Shown piece after piece: positions 8,148-12,557 of a stretch of DNA of 12,557 nucleotides. The stretch is from Deltaproteobacteria bacterium. GTDB lineage: Bacteria > Myxococcota > UBA796 > SXON01. Within the stretch, counting starts at the first letter, position 1. The number at the start of each line of letters is the position of its first letter. The stretch is from assembly GCA_947483545.1 (NCBI GenBank), contig CANKNP010000130.1, forward strand, positions 1-12,557, written 5' to 3'. The translations under genes were made by a program, and so were the position numbers. The notes under the pieces were generated by a model, which was given only the letters and a program-made list of their open reading frames with translations, had not been told where the DNA came from and searched no databases.

Positions 8148-8599
8148 TCGCCCTCGTAGGAGCCGCCGCCCTGAGCGTCGGTCTGGGTCCCGATCGCGGG
8201 ATCCAGGTCGGTGGGAGACGCGCGGACCGTGATCGTGTCCGGCGTGAGGGTGACCGACTCGATGGTCACATCGCCGCTCTTGTAATCCAGATCTGCCTTG
8301 GCCAGCTGAAAGCCGAGCTTATACACCTCGAAGGTGTAGGTGGTGCGGCGAGTGAGGCGGACGCGGTTGCCCTCCTCATCCCGGAGGTAGTCGATCGTGA
8401 ACTTGCCCTCATCGTCGGTCACAATTTCGACGTTTCCGGGGATCACCCGAACATTGACCCGGGCCATCGGCTCCCCGTTCCGATCTTTGACCTCGCCGTG
8501 GATTGCGGCCTTCGCCAACGCCGGAGCAGCCACACCGACCGAGAGCATCGCGATCACCACCACGCGGCACGAGGCACGCCAAAAGGTCGGGGTAGACAT
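8144..8599 (-). CDS. Small secreted protein with carboxypeptidase-regulatory-like (transthyretin-like) domain
   Basis: This is a 151-residue protein with a clear signal peptide (Arg-containing n-region, core VVVIAMLSVGVAA, cleavage after APALA near residue 29). Residues about 32-125 match the carboxypeptidase D regulatory-like beta sandwich: HGEVKDRNGEPMARVNVRVI, then TDDEGKFTIDYL, then TYTFEVYKLGF and a T-I-ESVTLTP strand. The pattern is xGxVxDxxGxPxxxVxVxV, DxxGxFxI, YxFxVxKxGF. Such domains often serve as binding or spacing modules in the periplasm or at the outer membrane; here it stands alone. The C-terminal 25 residues are polar and Gly-rich, probably disordered. The ATG at 8599 has a strong ribosome site; an upstream in-frame start at 8629 would add ten residues ahead of the signal peptide. 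It overlaps the next lipoprotein gene by four bases. Confidence 0.85.
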   Translation of the reverse strand: MSTPTFWRASCRVVVIAMLSVGVAAPALAKAAIHGEVKDRNGEPMARVNVRVIPGNVEIVTDDEGKFTIDYLRDEEGNRVRLTRRTTYTFEVYKLGFQLAKADLDYKSGDVTIESVTLTPDTITVRASPTDLDPAIGTQTDAQGGGSYEGE

Positions 8600-8605
8600 C
8601 GGGGA

Positions 8606-8610
8606 CTCCT
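8606..8610 (-). promoter_or_regulatory. Ribosome binding site AGGAG for the carboxypeptidase-regulatory-like gene
   Basis: On the minus strand AGGAG lies six bases before the ATG at 8599. It decides that start over the in-frame start at 8629 and is one of the best Shine-Dalgarno matches in the window. Several other genes here seem to depend on overlap with the preceding stop codon instead. Confidence 0.75.
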
Positions 8611-8639
8611 GACGCGTGCGCGCTATCATGAAAACGCGC

Positions 8640-9263
8640 TCAGATGCCTTCCAACACCAACTCGATGTCTCCGTAGGAGCCGCCCGGGGCGACGTCGAAC
8701 GGATTTCCCGCGTACCCGCCTTCGTACTCGGTGGTCTCCGGCGAGCCGTCTGGATCGATGAACCCGATGATGCCGACGTTCGTCGCGTCCCCGACGCTCA
8801 GGTTCCCCGAGTACGAGACCGCCTGCCCAGAGCCGCTAGGGCAGGAGATGATCAGCGTGTCCAGGGCCTCCTGGCTGTGGTCAACGCTCCCGTCGGTCCC
8901 GATGGCGCTCCCGTCCCAGACGTTGACCGCGCACGCCGGGGTGCCGCTGATCGTTCCGGTGAAGGTGAAGGTGCCCGAGACCTCGATGTCTGACTCGGAG
9001 CTGCCGGAGTCTGTGTCGGGGTTGGTGTCGGTGTCGGCATCTGCATCGGCGTCCGTGTCGGTATCCGCGTCCGAGTCGGCATCCGCGTCGGTGTCGGTGT
9101 CGGCGTCGGTGTCGCTGTCCCCCGCCGTGTCGGCCAGGAGGTAGCAATTGCCGTTGTCTGCCCGGCCATACCCCTCGCCGCACGGCACGAACCCGGTGTC
9201 GCTCGCGCCTCCAACGCAGCCAGTCGCCATCACCCAAAGGGAAATCGAGAGGGCTCGCCTCAT
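8640..9263 (-). CDS. Lipoprotein with Asp-Thr/Asp-Ala repeat linker and C-terminal beta-like domain
   Basis: This is a 207-residue protein. MRR, a hydrophobic core and ATGC at 13-16 form a lipoprotein signal with Cys16 as the lipidated residue, though the lipobox is imperfect. Residues 21-45 contain DTGFVPCGEGYGR and NGNCYLL, giving a Cys28-Cys40 pair that could be disulfide-bonded; this segment recurs in lipoproteins of myxobacteria-like genomes. Residues 45-86 are an acidic repeat of Asp alternating with Thr, Ala or Ser. Residues 92-207 look all-beta (DIEVSGTFTFTGTISGT...AVNVWDG) with Cys111 and Cys141. No enzyme motif is seen; a surface-exposed binding or structural role is inference. The start overlaps the upstream TGA by four bases (ATGA) and has GGAG about eight bases upstream. 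The frame stays open to 10259, but that part is a shadow of the SGNH gene. Confidence 0.85.
   Translation of the reverse strand: MRRALSISLWVMATGCVGGASDTGFVPCGEGYGRADNGNCYLLADTAGDSDTDADTDTDADADSDADTDTDADADADTDTNPDTDSGSSESDIEVSGTFTFTGTISGTPACAVNVWDGSAIGTDGSVDHSQEALDTLIISCPSGSGQAVSYSGNLSVGDATNVGIIGFIDPDGSPETTEYEGGYAGNPFDVAPGGSYGDIELVLEGI
9009..9131 (-). repeat. Degenerate 6-bp-period repeat encoding the Asp-x linker
   Basis: Within the lipoprotein gene the minus strand reads as a run of GAC or GAT codons alternating with ACC/ACG, GCC/GCA and TCC/TCG over roughly 120 bp. The second codon and third positions vary, so it is an old or selected repeat rather than a perfect microsatellite. The coded linker (residues 45-85) carries about 20 acidic residues. 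Confidence 0.8.
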
Positions 9264-10306
9264 TCTTGCTCTCCAAAGCCTGAAGCTATCAGCTTCCGCG
9301 CAATCGCCCGACCGGCCGCGAAGTTGCCGTCCCGCGTCAGGTGTCCCGGATCGTCCGCCAACACGAGGCCCGTCTCGCCCGCGCAGCATGTGCGCACATC
9401 GACGAACGGGATCGCGCGCGCTTTCGCGTACGCCTCCGCCCACCCCTGGGTCGGCCGGAGCATGCGCCCCCCATCCTCGATATCCCCTTTGAACGGGAGG
9501 AAACCGACCGCGAGCTTGCCGCCCCAAGGGGCCATGAGCGCCTGCATGTCGTCCAGCGCCTGGCTGCGCTCCAGGTCGGAGACCCGCTGCACGCGGGGTT
9601 CGTCGGCCTGCTGATCGGGGAGCAACCACGCACGGTCCGTAGACTCGAAGAGCACGCCGCGGAGAAGCTCGTAGATGCGCGACTGGCGCGCGAGCAGCAC
9701 CCGGATCTTGGCCATCGCGGTCGCCCCGCCGTTCAGGACCTCGCGGTCGCTGACCAACACGAGGTTGGTGTCGTGCATGGGCACGAAGACGACGGTCATG
9801 TCGGGCTGGTAGCGGTGCAGCACCTCGCCGAAGAACCAAGCCATCATCGTGGTCGAATACCCCGGCTGCCCCGCGTTCAGCACCTCGAACCCAGGGCCCA
9901 TCCCCTCCGAAACCCCCTCCGCAATGGTCTGCCCATCGTCCACACCCCAGCCGAACACCGTGCTGTCGCCGACGAGCGCGATCCGCTGCATCCGGGGTGT
10001 GCGCGCGGGCTTGACATCGGTGCGCAGCCCATCGTCGTTGGTCGAGAGCAAGAAGGAGTGGCCATCCCGCGGGCCCGTGGTCGCGTGCGCTTTGAGCCCG
10101 GCGTTGACGCGCCACTGTCCCAGATCCTCCACGCGGTAGGCCGGTCGGACCCCCGCGATCCGCAAGCCGACCTCCACGGTGCTGACGAGGACAAGAGCGA
10201 AGGCGACCCCGAGCGCAGCACGGGAGCGGACAGATCGGGCGGGACGGGGCACCACGCATTGGAGCACGCTTCGGGGCCCGTCGTCCACCCTGCCCGATGG
10301 GGCCAC
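9260..10306 (-). CDS. Membrane-anchored SGNH/GDSL-hydrolase-like protein
   Basis: This is up to 348 residues from a GTG start. A single hydrophobic segment (about 31-47, flanked by Arg) should act as a signal anchor, putting the catalytic domain in the periplasm. SGNH blocks are readable: block I LVGDSTVFGWGV with nucleophile Ser115, block II Gly149 in NAGQPGYS, a candidate block III Asn181 in MHDTN, and block V D319-P-G-H322 in LADDPGHLT, giving a Ser-Asp-His triad. This arrangement is typical of membrane-linked SGNH proteins acting on acyl or acetyl esters of envelope polysaccharides; the actual substrate is unknown. The start is uncertain: only 34 bp separate it from the divergent gene and no ribosome site is visible. 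In-frame GTG codons at 10288, 10267, 10255 and 10252 are alternatives that keep the anchor segment. It heads the minus-strand run and overlaps the lipoprotein start by four bases. Confidence 0.85.
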   Translation of the reverse strand: MAPSGRVDDGPRSVLQCVVPRPARSVRSRAALGVAFALVLVSTVEVGLRIAGVRPAYRVEDLGQWRVNAGLKAHATTGPRDGHSFLLSTNDDGLRTDVKPARTPRMQRIALVGDSTVFGWGVDDGQTIAEGVSEGMGPGFEVLNAGQPGYSTTMMAWFFGEVLHRYQPDMTVVFVPMHDTNLVLVSDREVLNGGATAMAKIRVLLARQSRIYELLRGVLFESTDRAWLLPDQQADEPRVQRVSDLERSQALDDMQALMAPWGGKLAVGFLPFKGDIEDGGRMLRPTQGWAEAYAKARAIPFVDVRTCCAGETGLVLADDPGHLTRDGNFAAGRAIARKLIASGFGEQE

Positions 10307-10340
10307 ATGTTAGTCGGGGTGGAACCTAGGATCCCTCACC

Positions 10341-11651
10341 GTGCCATACGCCTGCGCTCTCCTTGTCGCCCTCACGCTCGGGGCGGCACGCGCCGGGGAC
10401 ACCCCACCCGCAGCCCCGGACGCGCCGCCGCGCGCCCCTGGAGCCGATGGCGCCAACGCGGAGAAACCCAGCGACAAGGGGGAGGCAGGCAAGGACAAGC
10501 CGGCCGACCCGGCGGGTGAGGTTGGCAAGGACAAAGGAGACGCGCCGGCCGAGGGGGGTGGAAAAGCGGGCGCACGCGGCGTGGTCGTGCGGCTCGATGC
10601 CGGCACGGAGAAGGTGGACACGCCGGTCGTCGTCCACCTGAAGCCCGACGAAGGCGATCTGACCGACGTCCAGCTCAAGGACGACGGCGCTCCGCCAGAT
10701 GTGACCGGCGGCGACGGGACCTGGTCCGGTACGATGTGGAACGAGCACGACGTGTTCTCGGTGACCGTCAACCTGGGTTCGACGAAGATCGATGGCGGCA
10801 AGATCTCCTGGGCGGCGGATGACTCCCAGCGTGACCTCTCGCTCACCTTGACCGACGGCCAGCTGACCGCGGAGGCGGGCGTAGCCTCGTCCGGCGGGGG
10901 GTCGCCCGGCACACCGCCTGACGGTGCCCCCGCGGGCGGTGCGCCTACCGAAGGTGGCGGGGCAGCCCCTGCGCCCGGCGGCTTTCAGTTGGACGGCAAA
11001 GGCACCGGCGGATCCGGCTCGCCCTACACGAGCAGCGGCGGGGATGCGACCCTCTACGTGGTGCTTGGCGTCGGGGTCCTCGGCCTCGCCATCATCGCCC
11101 ACCTGTACCTGCGCGGGGGGCGGTCCCGGCCGTCGGGGGGGCTCCCGAACGGCGTGACCGTGGTCCCGGAGACCGGAGTGTTGGGCACAGGCACGCCCGC
11201 GCTGTCCGAGGGACTGTCGCAATGGGTCGTGAACCCGACGGACGCGCATGACCTTCTCCGCCCGCTGCTGGCCACCCTGTCACGGCATCGCCGAGTCCTG
11301 GTGGTTGCCCCCGCCCGAAGCGCGCTCCCGTCCGTCGCCGGCGGCCCCGTCTACCGTATGGCCCCTGGCAAGCCGAACGATCTCGCCGATGCCGTCGAAG
11401 CTCTCGTCGATCTCGGGGGCGGCGGTGTCACGGTGCTCATGCTCGGCGATGGCTTGGACGGCCCGGCGCTCAAGGGGCAAGCCGACGCGTTGCCCGAAGG
11501 CGTCGGCGGTGCGGTGTTGGTCCTGCAGGTGCTCATGGCGACGCTCCCGGTGGTCAACTGCGAGCGAAAGGGCGCCGGCTGGCACCTGCGGTTCACGAAC
11601 GGGGACGTCGAGGTGGTGGAGGGGCCGGACGGGTTTCAGCGGGTGGGGTAG
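10341..11651 (+). CDS. Single-pass membrane protein with extracytoplasmic beta-like domain and cytoplasmic domain, unknown function
   Basis: This is a 436-residue protein from GTG. Residues 1-18 form a signal peptide ending ARA before GDT, without basic residues at the start. Residues 19-78 are an Ala/Pro/Gly/Lys linker. Residues 80-180 form a beta-rich domain with VVVHLKPDEGDLTDVQLKDDG and TGGDGTWSGTM, a pattern like the DDG...GDGxYxG turns of Ig-like modules in secreted proteins. A Gly/Pro/Ser linker (182-236) leads to a transmembrane helix (238-256, LYVVLGVGVLGLAIIAHLY) with Arg-rich cytoplasmic flank. Residues 270-436 form a compact alpha/beta domain with strands RVLVVAP and VTVLMLGDG and a repeated P-T/N-D-x-x-x-L phrase (299-305, 345-351), faintly reminiscent of DUF835. 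A sensing or signalling role is conceivable but not shown. The gene is divergent from the operon; a weak AGGA site lies about nine bases before the start. Confidence 0.8.
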   Translation: MPYACALLVALTLGAARAGDTPPAAPDAPPRAPGADGANAEKPSDKGEAGKDKPADPAGEVGKDKGDAPAEGGGKAGARGVVVRLDAGTEKVDTPVVVHLKPDEGDLTDVQLKDDGAPPDVTGGDGTWSGTMWNEHDVFSVTVNLGSTKIDGGKISWAADDSQRDLSLTLTDGQLTAEAGVASSGGGSPGTPPDGAPAGGAPTEGGGAAPAPGGFQLDGKGTGGSGSPYTSSGGDATLYVVLGVGVLGLAIIAHLYLRGGRSRPSGGLPNGVTVVPETGVLGTGTPALSEGLSQWVVNPTDAHDLLRPLLATLSRHRRVLVVAPARSALPSVAGGPVYRMAPGKPNDLADAVEALVDLGGGGVTVLMLGDGLDGPALKGQADALPEGVGGAVLVLQVLMATLPVVNCERKGAGWHLRFTNGDVEVVEGPDGFQRVG

Positions 11652-12278
11652 TTGCTCCCGCTTCGCTGCACATGCGGCGCGCTGTCCGGGGAGTTCGCGG
11701 CGATCCCGGGGGTGGGGGCCCACGGGATCTGCTACTGCGACGACTGTCAGGCGTACGCCCGGTTCCTCGAGCGGACGGATCGCTTGGACCTGCACGGCGG
11801 CACAGAGGTGGTCCAGACCTGGCCGGCGCGGATTCGGTGGACTTCAGGGGCTGAACAACTGCGCCTGCTCCGGTTGACCCCGAGGGGGCTCCATCGTTGG
11901 TACGCAGGCTGCTGCCGGGCCCCGCTGGCGAACACCATGGGATCGGCGCGGATCCCTTTCGCCGGGCTCCTGAGATCCGCGATCATTGTCCCGGATGACG
12001 AGGTTCATCGGTTGTTTGGCGGCGCCCATGGGATCCAGGGCCGTTTCGCGAAAGGCGGGTGTCCGCCGGGTGCGGCGAGCTCGGCAACGCCGACGATCCT
12101 GTTCGGAGCCGCCAAGTTGCTCGCCCAGGGCTGGTGGACGGGGGCGCATCGGCCGTCGCCGTTCTTCGATGATGCGGGGCGACCGGTAGCGGAGGCGCGT
12201 GTTCTCACGCCGGCGGAGTGGCGGACGATGGGGGGGGGGGTGACGGGACGACCCGCCTTCACTCTCACGAGAACATGA
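11652..12278 (+). CDS. DUF6151 / GFA-like Cys-rich protein with questionable 3' end
   Basis: This 208-codon frame starts with TTG directly after the TAG of the preceding gene in the same frame; no earlier start is possible, and GGTGGGG just upstream may serve as ribosome site. CxCGALSGE (Cys6, Cys8), CYCDDCQAYARFL (Cys27, Cys29, Cys32) and GLHRWYAGCCRAPLANT (Cys87, Cys88) match the DUF6151 family, related to glutathione-dependent formaldehyde-activating (GFA/Mss4-like) zinc proteins. Biochemical function is not established from sequence. The homologous part ends near FFDDAGRPVAEARVLTPAEWR (residues 171-191). After Met193 an 11-G tract changes the reading: nine or twelve G after the ATG would stop at once with Met-Gly-Gly-Gly. 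The present tail VTGRPAFTLTRT reads into a tandem repeat and is probably not ancestral. A cytoplasmic protein, apparently co-transcribed with the membrane-protein gene before it. Confidence 0.8.
   Translation: MLPLRCTCGALSGEFAAIPGVGAHGICYCDDCQAYARFLERTDRLDLHGGTEVVQTWPARIRWTSGAEQLRLLRLTPRGLHRWYAGCCRAPLANTMGSARIPFAGLLRSAIIVPDDEVHRLFGGAHGIQGRFAKGGCPPGAASSATPTILFGAAKLLAQGWWTGAHRPSPFFDDAGRPVAEARVLTPAEWRTMGGGVTGRPAFTLTRT
12230..12240 (+). repeat. Homopolymeric G tract (11 G)
   Basis: Eleven consecutive G lie at codons 193-196 of the DUF6151-like gene. A change of one or two bases alters the C-terminus: one base fewer gives an immediate TGA, one base more opens a frame running to a TAG near 12448. 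Such tracts are prone to polymerase slippage and to sequencing or assembly error. Confidence 0.9.
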
Positions 12279-12331
12279 GCGGCCCGCCTTTACTCTCACG
12301 AGAACATGAGCGGCCCGCCTTTACTCTCACG
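12252..12331 (+). repeat. 31-bp direct tandem repeat, about 2.6 copies
   Basis: Units start at 12252, 12283 and 12314 with CCCGCCTTYACTCTCACG; the third is cut after 18 bases. Units 1 and 2 differ at one base (C or T at unit position 9). Each full unit also carries AGAACATGAGCGG, and CTCA/TGAG within it can pair as a small hairpin. The stop codon of the DUF6151-like gene (12276-12278) lies inside unit 1. There are no spacers, so this is not CRISPR. Confidence 0.9.
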
Positions 12332-12360
12332 TCGGCGCGCCTCAGGATCCGCCGCCGCTC

Positions 12361-12409
12361 AAAAACCAAAACCGGGCGGCCCGACTCACGTCGAACCGCC
12401 CGGCTTGGT
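12361..12409 (-). terminator. Rho-independent terminator for the Gly-rich protein gene
   Basis: Arms CCGGGCGG (12372-12379) and CCGCCCGG (12396-12403) form a perfect 8-bp GC stem with a 16-base loop, extendable by ACCAA/TTGGT with a small bulge. On the minus strand the stem is followed by TTTTGGTTTTT, as expected for intrinsic termination of leftward transcription. On the plus strand the stem is not followed by a T run, so it would not serve the DUF6151 gene well. Confidence 0.75.
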
Positions 12410-12412
12410 CCC

Positions 12413-12429
12413 CGGGAGCTAGGCTCCCG
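12413..12429. other. Perfect hairpin CGGGAGC-TAG-GCTCCCG
   Basis: A 7-bp perfect inverted repeat with a three-base loop lies between the Gly-rich gene stop codon and the terminator. Neither strand has a T tail right after it. It may stabilise the 3' end of the leftward transcript or be part of a compound terminator. Confidence 0.55.
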
Positions 12430-12433
12430 AGTA

Positions 12434-12447
12434 CGCTCTACGGAGCG
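12434..12447. other. Small hairpin CGCTC-TACG-GAGCG directly after the Gly-rich gene stop
   Basis: A 5-bp stem with a four-base loop abuts the TAA codon of the minus-strand gene. Read on the plus strand, the loop is a UNCG-type C(UACG)G tetraloop, a stable class. With the two neighbouring hairpins it makes three stem-loops in about 85 bp. Confidence 0.45.
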
Positions 12448-12557
12448 TTAGTACCGGCTGCCGCCGCCGCCGCCGTCGCCGCGACCGTAGCCGCCGCCAC
12501 CGCCGCCGTAACCACCGCCGCCGCCGCCGCCGCGGCTGCCGCCACCGCCGCCGAACC
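12448..12557 (-). CDS. Gly-rich C-terminal tail of a probable RNA-binding protein, 5' partial
   Basis: Reading the minus strand from the right edge gives 35 codons before TAA: Phe, then blocks of five to seven Gly separated by Ser-Arg, Tyr, Tyr-Gly-Arg-Gly-Asp and a final Ser-Arg-Tyr. Such Gly blocks with interspersed Tyr and Arg are typical of the low-complexity tail of bacterial RRM-type (glycine-rich, often cold-induced) RNA-binding proteins, whose N-terminal RRM would lie beyond the window. The RRM itself is not visible, so the family call is inference; another Gly-rich protein is possible. Three hairpins including a T-tailed terminator follow the stop codon, supporting a real gene end. 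Confidence 0.65.
   Translation of the reverse strand, partial: FGGGGGSRGGGGGGGYGGGGGGYGRGDGGGGGSRY

Noticed and set aside
8600..8640. Possible terminator or internal promoter between the Asp-rich lipoprotein and the carboxypeptidase-regulatory-like gene
   Set aside because: GCGCG/CGCGC can form only a 5-bp stem without a T tail. CATGAT is a poor -10 match with no convincing -35; a second promoter here is possible but unsupported.
9341..10519. A 392-codon open frame on the plus strand opposite the SGNH-like gene
   Set aside because: It is antisense to recognisable SGNH blocks and also crosses into the start of the divergent gene in another frame.
12252..12331. Possible CRISPR array
   Set aside because: The repeats abut directly with no unique spacers and number under three.

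Overview
The window is high-GC DNA (by eye well above 65% G+C) from a diderm bacterium. It most resembles a Myxococcota (former Deltaproteobacteria) genome. The strongest pointer is a lipoprotein with a long Asp-Thr/Asp-Ala repeat linker behind a Gly-Tyr...Asn-Cys-Tyr segment, a style frequent in that phylum. Periplasmic, outer-membrane-like and TPR-type envelope proteins, GTG/TTG starts and 1-4 bp gene overlaps fit as well. The assignment is inference; no rRNA, tRNA or marker gene is present.

Layout. (1) Bases 2-1222, + strand: 3' part of an alkaline-phosphatase/sulfatase superfamily gene, cut by the left edge. (2) Bases 1242-10306, - strand: eight closely packed genes read right to left. 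In transcription order they are a membrane-anchored SGNH/GDSL-hydrolase-like protein, an Asp-rich-linker lipoprotein, a secreted carboxypeptidase-regulatory-like (transthyretin-fold) protein, a helical-repeat lipoprotein, and then a peptide-type ABC transporter: binding protein, DppB/OppB-type permease, and one polypeptide joining a DppC/OppC-type permease to two ATPase domains. A TPR plus beta-barrel-like envelope protein closes the run. Most junctions overlap by 1-4 bp or are separated by 17-81 bp, so this looks like one transcription unit or two nested ones. (3) Bases 10341-11651, + strand: a divergent gene for a single-pass membrane protein with an extracytoplasmic beta-like domain and a cytoplasmic domain of unknown function. 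(4) Bases 11652-12278, + strand: a Cys-rich DUF6151/GFA-like protein that starts directly after the previous stop codon. Its 3' end carries an 11-G tract and runs into a 31-bp tandem repeat. (5) Bases 12279-12447: the rest of the repeat, then three hairpins, one with a T-rich tail pointing leftward. (6) Bases 12448-12557, - strand: the Gly-rich C-terminal tail of a protein cut by the right edge, probably an RRM-type RNA-binding protein.

How the genes may work together. The central block encodes a complete peptide/nickel-family ABC importer in three polypeptides rather than the usual five (binding protein, two permeases, two ATPases). It is translationally coupled to a putative outer-membrane or periplasmic partner and sits downstream of a lipoprotein and a small secreted beta-domain protein. 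An envelope-spanning uptake or sensing module is a reasonable hypothesis, but the substrate cannot be read from sequence. The permease-ATPase-ATPase fusion, its coupling to the TPR/barrel gene, and the mutable-looking 3' end of the DUF6151 gene are the most noteworthy points.
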